The notes under the pieces are model-generated. The model was not told where the DNA came from, did no database searches, and saw nothing but the letters and a program-made list of their open reading frames with translations. From Trichomonas vaginalis G3 (lineage: Eukaryota; Parabasalia; Trichomonadida; Trichomonadidae), in NCBI RefSeq assembly GCF_026262505.1, contig NC_067206.1:620001-684000 (forward strand): DNA of 64,000 nucleotides, given 5' to 3'. Below are positions 1 through 9,696 of this stretch, piece after piece (the stretch's first letter is position 1; every line of letters begins with the position of its first letter). A program made the translations under genes and the position numbers.

Positions 1-940
1 AACTCTTTGGTCTTTATATTTTCTTTCAACAACTCCAACTTTGTCTGTTATAAGACTCTTCAAAGCATCTGAGTCAAAACTTTTGTTGTATCTATACTTT
101 GAAGTTCATTGCAAACTATAAGTTTCATATTCTCTATTGAGGAGTTAAATTTACCGCAGATGTTTCTAAGTTTGTCATATTCGGGTTCGAATAGCCCTCT
201 AACAGTTTGCACAAAATATCTGTAAAGAATGTGTTCTTACCAGTTCCTTGTTTTCCAATTATATAAGGAGCAGTTTCATTTTTAGCACTTGGATGTTGTA
301 AGATGTTGCAAACCAACATAAGATATACTCATAGACTCTTTCGTTTCCATTGCATATAATTCTTTGACATGGTCTAACCAAGCTTCTATAACATTTTCTT
401 TCCATTCTACTTGTTCATATTTATATCCAGTGAAGATAGAATGAAGTTTGGAGAAGGTGTATAGAACTTTATACCTCGAACTGAAAAATCTTCTAACTTT
501 GACAATAAGATATCCCAAGCATCTAACATCTTCATGCCAACTTGTACGACTTTTATTTTCTTAAGTTCTGTCTACATTCTTGTTCTGAAACTATTGTCGC
601 TTTAGGTTTGTTAAAGACTACATCCCATTCTTTCATAACATAAATTCTGGGGCAGAGTCGACATAAATGACTAAACGTTTCAAATTCTCGACTGCTTTGT
701 TATAGTCTCGAAATGGACACATATTTCTGAATGCTTGGAAGTCATAAAATCTGAAACATCTATTCTGTACATTTTTATAAAAATAAAAAAAAATATTTTT
801 TTTTATTCTTGTTTGTTGTTGCATTTGTTGCATTTGTTGTTCTTGAGCTATTTGTTGTTGAAGTTGTTCTTGTAATACAATACTTTCACCAGTTGCATCT
901 TCCAATTCGAAACTTGCCGTCATTGACAAATACATAGGAC
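1..940 (-). pseudogene. Decayed Polinton-type primase-helicase (SF3) remnant
   Basis: Read on the minus strand, this stretch holds scattered pieces related to the whole primase-helicase at 50876-53188. The clearest is a Walker A loop, GKQGTGKN, followed by a segment resembling TDIISELLAGYS of the intact gene. A second piece has FTGYKYE where the intact gene has FQGYKYN. A third resembles the segment around VIRFVDCGN. A glutamine-rich stretch lies near 800-900. The remnant is old: no long reading frame survives and it has many breaks. It shows that the primase-helicase lineage has been in this genome for a long time. The assignment rests on motif order, not on an alignment. Confidence 0.6.
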
Positions 941-3900
941 ATAAAAAGTTTTACAGGAACAAAGTTTGCGTCAACTAAGGTTACAGGTTAATGTATTGCA
1001 CAGCGCTTGAGTTCACTAAAGGTCTGAAAATTCTGCATCTGAATGAACAATCAGGGCAAACCAGCAGAGATATTGCTTATAACGCATAGATACTTTTGTA
1101 TAGATAGATTTCTCGACCATATCGGAATAGAACTTTGACCAATTTAAACAATATTAAAGATAGGTGTACTTTAAAGGTCAATGGATAGACATTCCTTGTA
1201 TAACACTTTTTCCTGTTATAAGTAACTGTTGGTAGTAAAACCAGAATAATTTTGTATATATAGCTCATATCGTTTATAGTAAACACAGTCGGACATCCAA
1301 CACATAACGAAACCTGCTCTAGTTGCAGCACATGTTCACCCGTACTTATAAGTATTAAATAAGGTCAACAAAACCTGTGTGGTTATATCTGAGTAAGTAT
1401 CTTTCAAAGAGTTATTTTACCATTCACAACAAAAGTCTTCTCGTGGTGCAAAAGACAAAACAGGTTTAGTTCTTCATTTGTGTTTAAAGTTCAGTCTTCA
1501 AACTCGTCCTTGCGAGGACTTTGTAAGTTTGTTGTATATAAATTATATGATCGGTTGTTTTTCAGTCGTAATGAGTATACCATTATGTCTTCTGCCATAC
1601 TTAGCAAAAAACTTAATGAATTTGTGTTCGTTCAAATATTTTAATACGTACACTGGGAACGTTTATCAAAGTTTCACCTCCTTCATAACGTATATCTTGC
1701 AATGACATATATATGAAAACACCCACAGCAAGCATGCGGTCTATTTCTTGATGTTTATTTCGTCTCCTCTGTCAAAAGTTTCAATATTTCTATTCAAAAT
1801 TTTCATAAGTGCAATCACATTGAGTACTTTACAGCGTTTGTGTCAACCAAGTTATAACTTAACCCACAAGCACTTAAATCCTGATTTGACAGTTTGCTTT
1901 AGTTTGTAGCGTTTCGAATCTCAACAAACTTAATCTCTCTAACGTCGGCTGTTGTTCTTACAAACTAATGTATTATATACCATCTTTTCTTCGTATGGTT
2001 CCCACTTCAACATATCTTTCTTTGACTTGACATACACTTGATGTTGGTTTAGTTGGTGAATTTACTCACATCTCACGCATTTAACCTTTGAAAACACTTA
2101 CGCTTCTATTTTTTCGGGAAATGACATTTTACTAGTAATAAAAAGCTATGAGGATCGAGTTCTCTTCGAAATGAAGCACCCAAGTTACCACACACTAAAC
2201 AATACCAAGTTCATGACAGATTAGTTCTTTCTATAACAATGGAAAATGTTAGAATAGCGTCTTGTGACAAAATTTATAAGCAAAGAAAGTTGTAAACAGG
2301 AGTTGGAAGTTCTGCAAGCAGACAAATCTAAACACAAACTGACATATATTCTAAAGAATTTATATTACATTTATGTCAAACTGCCTACTTCAATATTCTA
2401 CGGAGAATCATCAAGAAAACTTCTGACTCGCTGCCAACAAAAATTCTCGATGAAGTTCTCATACCACTCTTAGGCCCAGCATTCATCAACGACATCTTCA
2501 AAAGGAGACACTTCCGTGAAAGTGCTATTTGTTTGATAAAACTTCTTTTGCTCTCATTCATCTGGACCTCCTGTACCGATATATGTATATTAACTGTCAC
2601 CAACAGTTAATTACCATAATGTCTTCCGATCGCAATGGAATCCAAGCCAATTACGTTCCATTTTAATATTGAGTTTTTTGACCTCCCTGTATTGAGTCAT
2701 ACTTCACATAGCATATAAATTCTGAAAATTTCAGGTATGTGTTGAAGTTGTGTTAAAGATGCATAGCATCTACATACAAGTTGTTACCTCATATCCTCAA
2801 CTGAGATTCTTCTTTTGATATATTTCCATCTATGTTATATGATATTAATCAGGGGCTAGAGACAAGAATAGTAATTTATATCGTCCTGACCATACAACAG
2901 AGTATCTCAGTTCATTGCAGATTTAAACAATATCTGCTTCTTCTACCTGGTCCGCACCTTTGGTTTCCCTTCACCGCAAAGTCATTCACAGATTTGTGAT
3001 ACGAACATAAGTGAACTTGCAAAATATATGCAGGCTAAAGATTAAACTAGCTGTCCACATATTAACTGCAAGTCGCTTTCCTATTTCTCTGCAATTCAAA
3101 ACTTTCGCCATGTTGAACTTACTGAGTCCCAAGCACTTCCAGCAGCAATTGAAAGAATAGTTTACTCATTGTGAGGTGTGAAAATAGACCAAAAAGTCTA
3201 AGTCAACTTTGTTTTTGACAAAATCGGGCGGAATGACATTTATTTGTTCCCACTAATTCGTAAGAAAATGGGTCTTCATGGGTCATGACTAAGTATTTTT
3301 GCTTGAGTAAATTCATAAAATTTTCACTCTGCCCATTTGCAAGTATATCTTTAAAAACCTGAAGAATTAGGAAAATGACAAAGGAACTCTAAGTATCAAG
3401 TTTTACTTGAGTGACTGCTGCTGCATTTGTCCAGAAGGTTAACTAAACTCCTGCGAACGTTGTCAAGTCTCGATTTTCTCATAGTTGCATACTTTTTCTT
3501 TTCTCCTAGCTTGCGTTCTGATACGAGTTTCTCAAACAAACATTCATAGTTTGCCCTTACTGGATGAAACTAAGTCAGAAGTTAATTATATCTTATATCC
3601 CATGGAAAACTTCTGGAGCATATTGGTATCGACATAGAAAAATCATTGCAACTTCTGTAAAACAACTTGGCAGAAGGTGTTATTTCAATGATTTTTTCAC
3701 GGTAGAATGATGTCAATAGAAAAATCAATATGAAACCTGTGTTCGCAAAGGCAATATCCTACTGTTGGTTCTGAATAACCTTTCTCCAAACTCAACGTAT
3801 AACGTTTCCATAAGAACACAGTGTAATTTCGTAATTCCATGAACAATTTCTGACATAATCTTGGCAATCTGTCCTCGAATCATAAACAACCTCACCTACA

Positions 3901-4297
3901 CAATATACCATCGGAACATTTCCTTCAATGGCAGCCAAACTCGTTGGCGATATATTACTGACGCCATCACCTACATTTCATACTGAGTAAAATATAGAAA
4001 TCATTGGATTTATATTATTCATAAATATAAGCCCGTGGACAAAGCTCCCATACTTACTTCACTGAACTAGTCAAACGTCTAATCATTTCTAAATCCTCCT
4101 TTCCTCATTGCCCTCTGCTTGAAACGAAAGTCTTATCATCTTTGCATTAATCCGTAACACTTCTAAGTTCATTTGACCTAAATTTCCAATGTCCTTTTTT
4201 GCCTTTGGGGACCATCTGCCTCAGTTCCACCATCTCAAGTTAACTATTATCCTAGAAAGAGATTTTCATAGTGTTATTGATCTATCGCTTTGTTGCT
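941..4297. other. Decayed repeat DNA without a supported gene
   Basis: No reading frame here is convincing on either strand; the open stretches are short and have no recognisable motif. Because the primase-helicase remnant lies just to the left and base composition is similar, the likeliest content is the rest of a very old Polinton-type insertion. I could not identify capsid, integrase or polymerase parts with confidence. No terminal inverted repeat or target duplication was seen at either edge. Confidence 0.4.
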
Positions 4298-5545
4298 ATG
4301 AAACCTTTCTCTTGGAGTTCCGGTTTTCAACTCTCTCAAACGATGCCTGTCCCATATTTAATAGGAACCCAAAACATTCGAATATCAGCAGAACAAAATA
4401 AACTGCAAAAAGGTAAATTCGATAAGTTAAATCAACAATTAACGGAAATCAAAGACCAGAAAGATATATTCGAAAAAAGATGCTCTGAATTGAATTCTGA
4501 CAATATACGCCTTGTTCAAATATTACAGAAGCAAAAAGCAAAATTGCAATCGTTAAAAAGTTATATAATCGAATCTGAGAAGAATAAGGAAACACTTATG
4601 GATCAGCAAGCCGAAGAAACAATAAATCTACTTCGTAGTAAACTTTCTTCAACAAAAGAGAAGCTTAAAGAGCTTGAAAGTCAAAATAATCAATTAACTC
4701 AGGAACTTCAGATAAAAGATGCAAAAGGGTCAACAGAGATTAACGCTGCTATTCAAAGTCTACAAAATTCTGTCGATTCAGTTACAAAAGAAAACGCTAG
4801 ACTCCAATTAAAAGCTGATAAATACAAAAATATGAAACAGCAGTATGAAGAAATGAAAATCAAAGCTGATAAGCTTCAAAATGATCTTACAAGATACACA
4901 GATGTTGATAATCGTCTAAAATCCTCAGATTCTACTGTTGAATCACTTCAAAAAGTTATAGATGCATTAAGAACTGAAAATAATCTTCTGAAATCTAAAC
5001 TTGAGAATATTCCATACCAGAAATTACAATCTGAATTGATTGAAATCAGATTTGAAAGAGATTCTTTGTTAACTGATCTTAAAAAATGTGAAGAAAAACT
5101 TTCGAAGAAAACAGACTTAGAATCTCAAAATGCAGAACTCACAAAGAAAGTTGATGAACTCTTCCAACGATTGAAGGATGCTGCTCAGAGAGAAACTGAT
5201 TTATCAGCGAAACTTCAAAGACAAATGACAGAAAATGGCGAAATTTTAGCTGTTAGAAGAGAACTTGCTTCTATTCAAGAAGAATTGGTTGAGAAAGAAA
5301 AGAAAGATGCTAAAGTTGCTGAACAAATTTGTTTCTATAAATCAGAAAACAAAAAATTGAGAAACAGAGTTTTACAACTAGAAAAATACATCAACAGAGA
5401 AAAATCAGAAAAAACGGAAGAGAAAACTGTTGAATCTTCAAAGAAACCTGGTGATGGAAGAGAAATAACTAAAACAACCACTCACATAGTGGAAACTGTC
5501 CAAAAGCATCACAGGCATAGATCACACTCGAAAGATCAAAAATAA
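4298..5545 (+). CDS. Long coiled-coil protein, 5' end uncertain
   Basis: From about residue 32 to about residue 375 the protein is almost entirely coiled coil, rich in Lys, Glu, Gln and Leu with few Pro or Gly. It ends in a short basic, histidine-rich tail (KHHRHRSHSKDQK). Such proteins in protists are usually cytoskeletal, centrosomal or Golgi scaffolds, but nothing here tells which. The first in-frame ATG is at 4298 and another is at 4343. The roughly 30 residues before the coil do not look like the rest, and the start lies against decayed mobile DNA. The gene may therefore have lost its original 5' end to an insertion or deletion. The coding part itself is unbroken to its TAA stop. Confidence 0.75.
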   Translation: MKPFSWSSGFQLSQTMPVPYLIGTQNIRISAEQNKLQKGKFDKLNQQLTEIKDQKDIFEKRCSELNSDNIRLVQILQKQKAKLQSLKSYIIESEKNKETLMDQQAEETINLLRSKLSSTKEKLKELESQNNQLTQELQIKDAKGSTEINAAIQSLQNSVDSVTKENARLQLKADKYKNMKQQYEEMKIKADKLQNDLTRYTDVDNRLKSSDSTVESLQKVIDALRTENNLLKSKLENIPYQKLQSELIEIRFERDSLLTDLKKCEEKLSKKTDLESQNAELTKKVDELFQRLKDAAQRETDLSAKLQRQMTENGEILAVRRELASIQEELVEKEKKDAKVAEQICFYKSENKKLRNRVLQLEKYINREKSEKTEEKTVESSKKPGDGREITKTTTHIVETVQKHHRHRSHSKDQK

Positions 5546-5996
5546 TACTATTACGTATATTAAATTAATATGTTTTGTTTGTTAAAAAATTCTATTTAGA
5601 ATTCCTCAAATATTTTTTGCTCTCATAACCTATATCCAATTCTCATGTTTTTACATGATTCATATTTTGCTGCGTTATCAAGGATTCCTTCAGGTTTTTC
5701 AGCATTGTTATTCCTATTATTATTGTTTCTCAATTGTTGTTATTGAACTTTAATAAAATGAAACTTTCCGTTCCCTTTGATTACATCAATTAAATTTTCC
5801 AGCGATTTTGAAAAACTCAAAAATATTTCATTAAGTTAGCATCCAATGTATGAGAAGAAATAGACAAGCAAAATGAACTGTAGATGATTCCAATCTCTAT
5901 GTGCTAAACAATCCATTCAAACAATCTCCAAGATGTGAATGTTAAAAAAAACAAATTCAAATATTTTTTTGTAATTTTTTTACCTATTATAAAAAA
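5546..5996. other. AT-rich intergenic region between convergent genes
   Basis: This lies between the 3' end of the coiled-coil gene and the 3' end of the STI1 gene on the opposite strand. It has AT-rich, T-run-containing sequence of the kind expected for 3' ends of both transcripts. No gene, RNA or repeat was recognised. Confidence 0.5.
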
Positions 5997-7685
5997 TTAA
6001 TGGAGAATGCCTGCAGCACGGAGTTTCATGAGAGCGTCTCTGATGTGTGGATCTCCTAAGTACTTCTGAGCAGCCATTGGGTTCTCCTGCATCTGTCTGA
6101 GAACGTTGTTGATTGTTGGGTCCTGCATGATTCTCTGGATCTCTGGGTCAGCCATGGCGTGGCGGATCTGTTCCTCATCTGGAGCAGAGTAAGAGTTCTT
6201 AGCGATTGCGGCGTTGACTGACTGGATTCCTCCGATGGCTTCTGCGCAGTTTGGATCGATTCTCAAAGCCTCGTTGTAGTCATCGAGAGCCTTGTGGTAC
6301 TCCTTCATCTGGATGTGGCAGTAGCCCTTCCTTGTGTATGCTTTGACGAATTTCGGATCGAGTTCGATGGCTTTGTCGCAATCCTTGATGGCCATTGGCA
6401 TTTCACCGAGTTTTGAGTATGCGCCTGCTCTGTTTGAGTATAATCTGGCATCGCGTGGTGCACGTTTGATGGCTTCGTTGTAATGCTGAATGGCTTGTGG
6501 AATATTACCCTCTCTGAAGCATTTGTTGCCGGCTTCCTTCTCCTGCTCGGCAATCTCTGGGTTCTCGTAAGCAGCAGCATCGCGCTTGGCCTTTAACTGC
6601 TCGAGGCGAGTCAATTCGCGCTTAACTGTTGGATCCTTCTTCTCGAGGAGGGAAGAGTTAAGAGCTGCGATGGCGGCTTCGAGGTTGTTACGAGCTGCTT
6701 CAGCTGTAGCAATCTTTGTGTAGGCTTTAGCGATTGATTCGTAATCTGCGTGGTGTTGGCGGCCTGTTTCGATACCTTGTGTTGCGACATCGACAGCCTC
6801 CTGGTACTTCTTAAGCTTGGTGAGAGCTGTTGCCTTGTTGTTGTAGAAAGTAACATTTGTTGGATCGATCTCTATGGCCTTGTTGTAGTGCTCGATGGCG
6901 CCTTCAATGTTGCCCTCCTTGAAGAGCTTGTTGCCTTCGTCCTTCTCGGCTTCGGCTTCTTGATTGACCTTCTTCTCCTGCTCAGCCTTTGGTTCTTCGG
7001 CCTTTGGAGCTGGTTTTGGTGCTGGCTTGACTGGCTCCTCTTCGTCATCTTCATCCTTTGGTGCAGCGCCGCCAGCATTTTGATTTCCTTGGAACTGCTT
7101 GAGGAATGGCTCAAGGAGGACCTGCATGCAAACACTAACGCGCTGATCGCCCATGTAGTTCTGCAAGCTCTTTGGATCGGCCTTGATGGCGTCCATTATC
7201 TTGACAAAGTTTGGATCACTGAAGAAAGCAGCGGTCTTTGGATTGTACTTGAGACTCTCAATGTTCTCTGGTCTGAACATGTTTGAAAGGCTTGATAAGA
7301 ACTCATTTCCGGCAGCTTCTTCTTGCTTAAGCATGTTTTCGCATGTAGCAAGGTCTTCCTGAGCACCAACATTTCCTGGGTCAAGCTCAAGAGCCTTCTT
7401 GAAGGCATCACGAGCACCAGCCCAATCCTTAAGTCCTTGAAGAGCTGCACCAAGGCGTGTGTGACCACGTGGCCAGTCTGGCTTGATTTCGATAACCTTT
7501 CTGGCATCAGCAGCAGCCTGCTGGTACTTCTGGGAAGCGCAATATGAACCAGATCTGTTGGAATAGAGGGTATAATTTGTTGGGTCCATATCGATAGCAT
7601 CTGTATAAAGCTCAATAGCACGTGGATAGTTCTTTTCAGCGAAAGCCTTGTTACCAAGTGCCTTAATCTCGTCGACAGTTGACAT
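5997..7685 (-). CDS. STI1: STI1/HOP-type Hsp70-Hsp90 co-chaperone
   Basis: STI1/HOP links Hsp70 to Hsp90 in the cytosol during client transfer. The domain order is complete: TPR1 (about residues 1-112); a DP1/STI1 domain (about 128-190, with FFSDPNFVKIMDAIKADP); an acidic and Pro/Ala/Lys linker (about 195-240, with PVKPAPKPAPK); TPR2A (about 245-365); TPR2B (about 375-490); and a C-terminal DP2 domain (about 500-562, with DPEIQRIMQDP). Clamp-type residues occur at expected places, such as GNKAF in helix A and YSNRSG in the next repeat. Length, about 562 residues, is normal for the family. The start is the ATG at 7685; the preceding in-frame GTG is unlikely in a eukaryote. GC content is higher than in its neighbours, which fits a highly expressed housekeeping gene. 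Confidence 0.95.
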   Translation of the reverse strand: MSTVDEIKALGNKAFAEKNYPRAIELYTDAIDMDPTNYTLYSNRSGSYCASQKYQQAAADARKVIEIKPDWPRGHTRLGAALQGLKDWAGARDAFKKALELDPGNVGAQEDLATCENMLKQEEAAGNEFLSSLSNMFRPENIESLKYNPKTAAFFSDPNFVKIMDAIKADPKSLQNYMGDQRVSVCMQVLLEPFLKQFQGNQNAGGAAPKDEDDEEEPVKPAPKPAPKAEEPKAEQEKKVNQEAEAEKDEGNKLFKEGNIEGAIEHYNKAIEIDPTNVTFYNNKATALTKLKKYQEAVDVATQGIETGRQHHADYESIAKAYTKIATAEAARNNLEAAIAALNSSLLEKKDPTVKRELTRLEQLKAKRDAAAYENPEIAEQEKEAGNKCFREGNIPQAIQHYNEAIKRAPRDARLYSNRAGAYSKLGEMPMAIKDCDKAIELDPKFVKAYTRKGYCHIQMKEYHKALDDYNEALRIDPNCAEAIGGIQSVNAAIAKNSYSAPDEEQIRHAMADPEIQRIMQDPTINNVLRQMQENPMAAQKYLGDPHIRDALMKLRAAGILH

Positions 7686-8229
7686 CACTCTAGATCGTTA
7701 TCCGACCACTTATTTCGTGTTCAAAATTTTTCGGGCTACTAACTGTATAAATCACCATACTACATATGGAATGTACGGAATTATTCTTAAAAACGAGATG
7801 GGGCCTCTTATCGAATGATTCAATAGATAATTTGATCCAAAAAGCCACTCTCAACAAATAATTCTGATCACCAACTAAAATAATAGTAGCTAAAATGGAA
7901 AATCAAAGGAACTAATTTCCAAAAAAATTCTAAAATTAAAATTAGTTTTGAAAGAATTTAAGAGTTTTCCCTCATTTTTTAAAATTCAAGATTTTTTTGG
8001 AAAAATTAAATCATAAAATATATGCTATTTTAGTTTTTTTTCATTAATATCAGTTGAAATATACTTCATATCAGAAGATAATTATTTCGAAAAAATTTAA
8101 TTAAAAGAATAGATAGCATTTTAGTTAGGACATCAATCCACTCGTCTAATTCAACAATCCCAAGAAAAGATCAATGGTATAAAGAAAAAAAAAATAGAAT
8201 AATTATTAATAATTCAAGGAATTATTTAT
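7686..8229. other. AT-rich intergenic region upstream of STI1
   Basis: This region carries the STI1 promoter (minus strand, from 7686 rightward) and the 3' flank of the ubiquitin gene. It is rich in A and T runs. I see no reading frame, RNA gene or repeat in it, and no clear TCA-type initiator in the last 30 bases before the STI1 ATG. Confidence 0.45.
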
Positions 8230-8691
8230 TTAAAAGCCACCACGAAGGCGGAGAACGAGGTGAAGGGTGGAATCCTTCTGGATGGAGTAGTCCTGAAGTG
8301 TGTTGCCATCTTCGAGCTGCTTACCAGCGAAGATGAGACGCTGCTGATCTGGTGGGATACCTTCCTTGTCCTGGATCTTGGCCTTAACGTCCTCGATACG
8401 GTCTGTTGGCTCGACTTCAAGTGTGATGTGCTTGCCTGTAAGGGTCTTGACGAAGATCTGCATACCACCACGAAGACGAAGAACGAGGTGAAGGGTGAAA
8501 TCCTTCTGGATGGAGTAGTCCTGGAGTGTGTTACCATCTTCGAGCTGCTTACCAGCGAAGATGAGACGCTGCTGATCTGGTGGGATACCTTCCTTATCCT
8601 GGATCTTGGCCTTAACGTCCTCGATACGGTCTGTTGGCTCAACCTCGAGTGTGATGTGCTTGCCTGTGAGTGTCTTGACGAAGATTTGCAT
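8230..8691 (-). CDS. Polyubiquitin, two head-to-tail units
   Basis: Two complete 76-residue ubiquitin units in tandem are followed by a single extra Phe before the stop, the usual cap removed by deubiquitinases to expose Gly-Gly. Both units have the conserved LRLRGG end and all seven lysines (K6, K11, K27, K29, K33, K48, K63). Substitutions relative to animal ubiquitin ([17 protein letters not shown] near the N terminus, [13 protein letters not shown] near the C terminus) look trichomonad-like. The first unit has Phe at position 65 where the second has Ser. The start is the ATG at 8691, just after an initiator-like sequence. The gene is short for a polyubiquitin; a collapsed repeat in assembly is possible. 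Confidence 0.96.
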   Translation of the reverse strand: MQIFVKTLTGKHITLEVEPTDRIEDVKAKIQDKEGIPPDQQRLIFAGKQLEDGNTLQDYSIQKDFTLHLVLRLRGGMQIFVKTLTGKHITLEVEPTDRIEDVKAKIQDKEGIPPDQQRLIFAGKQLEDGNTLQDYSIQKDSTLHLVLRLRGGF

Positions 8692-8703
8692 TAAGAAAAA
8701 TGA
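8692..8703 (-). promoter_or_regulatory. Initiator-like element (TCATTTTTCTTA) of the ubiquitin gene
   Basis: On the minus strand TCATTTTTCTTA ends directly before the ubiquitin ATG. Trichomonad protein genes typically use an initiator with TCA at the transcription start within about 20 bases of the ATG, so position and sequence both fit. This is inferred from known Inr architecture. Confidence 0.55.
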
Positions 8704-9242
8704 ACTGAACGTTTAAAAACCATTCAAAAGTACGAAAATTTTGGTTAGACAGTATTCAATTCTGTTTTGAATCCAAAATAATCGGATTTTGCCCCCAAAA
8801 ATTAATCTTGACTGAGAGTTCGATTCTACATTTGTTGCATAGATAACAATTGAATTTTAAGTTCCATTTGATCAAAAAATTTTCATCCAATTTTTTTTCC
8901 AAGCTGAGGTTGGTTTTTTTTTTGCAGTCAAAAATATTTCCACGAAAAATTTTGATGCCAAGTATTGAAATCAGCTAGTACATAACCCTGTTTGATCGAA
9001 ATGGAAAAATATAGGCAACATGACAAGAAATATAAAATTTACCATCAGTGAATACTCCAAATATAACATATAAACAACTAAAATTTACTAAAAATACGAG
9101 AGTAACAATAGAGATGAGAGGTGAAATTAGAGAAAACAATATTAAATCTTTTGAACACATGATGTTTCGCAAATTGAATCATTAACCTAGTATTTTGGGC
9201 TTAGTATGCTTCGATTCGTAATCGAAATCATGTGAATTGACC
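8704..9242. other. AT-rich intergenic region
   Basis: Low-complexity AT-rich DNA lies between the ubiquitin 5' end and the 3' end of the next minus-strand gene. One 65-residue open stretch on the minus strand (8975-9172) is leucine/isoleucine-rich and has no supporting feature. Nothing else was recognised. Confidence 0.4.
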
Positions 9243-9620
9243 TTATTGAGAAGGATCAAGTGTAAAAGTTTTGTCAAATCTTTTTAAAATTTCGTTTTCA
9301 TCAAATACACCTTGAATAAAAGCTGTAGCAATCAAATTTCCAACAGCTTGACGAGATCTATCATCCTCTTTGTTATTTTTCCTTAATTTGTTTAATAAAG
9401 TAGCATATAAAACCAAGAAAGCATTTTTCATTCTTATTTCTTCATTCTGATCAGCATATACCATATTTGTTCGTATTATATTATCTGGATCTGGAATTGT
9501 AAAGTATTTCTCCGTGTCAAACGCGCAAGGGATATCGAATATATCACTATCGAGTTCGGTTTCATCTGAGTTTTCAGGTTCAGGAGTTTTCTTGCTACCT
9601 TTTAATGGTTTTTTTGTCAT
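9243..9620 (-). CDS. Small protein of unknown function
   Basis: The protein is 125 residues if it starts at the ATG at 9620 (MTKKPLKGSKK); the longer frame upstream begins without an ATG. It has a basic N terminus, an acidic Asp/Glu stretch (about residues 12-30) and a predicted mostly helical C-terminal part with regularly spaced Leu and Lys. No family was recognised. It is divergently arranged with the gene at 9697; the two ATGs are about 76 bp apart and could share a promoter. TCAAATATA directly before the ATG may be an initiator. It is intact and likely real. Confidence 0.7.
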   Translation of the reverse strand: MTKKPLKGSKKTPEPENSDETELDSDIFDIPCAFDTEKYFTIPDPDNIIRTNMVYADQNEEIRMKNAFLVLYATLLNKLRKNNKEDDRSRQAVGNLIATAFIQGVFDENEILKRFDKTFTLDPSQ

Positions 9621-9696
9621 TATATTTGAAAAAAGTGCCAAAATTGCGTTTTCGAGTTTACAAAAATTTTCTAAACGCAAAAAAACTTTTTAACTC

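Noticed and set aside
3600-3760. A polymerase fragment (EITP-like segment) in the decayed left region
   Set aside because: Only a handful of residues agree with the Polinton polymerase and neighbouring residues do not; chance similarity is likely.
6750-7286. Long open frame opposite the STI1 gene
   Set aside because: It is the antisense shadow of the TPR coding region, without any feature of its own. The same holds for the frames opposite ubiquitin.
8975-9172. 65-residue hydrophobic open frame
   Set aside because: Composition expected of random AT-rich DNA; no initiator and no conserved feature.
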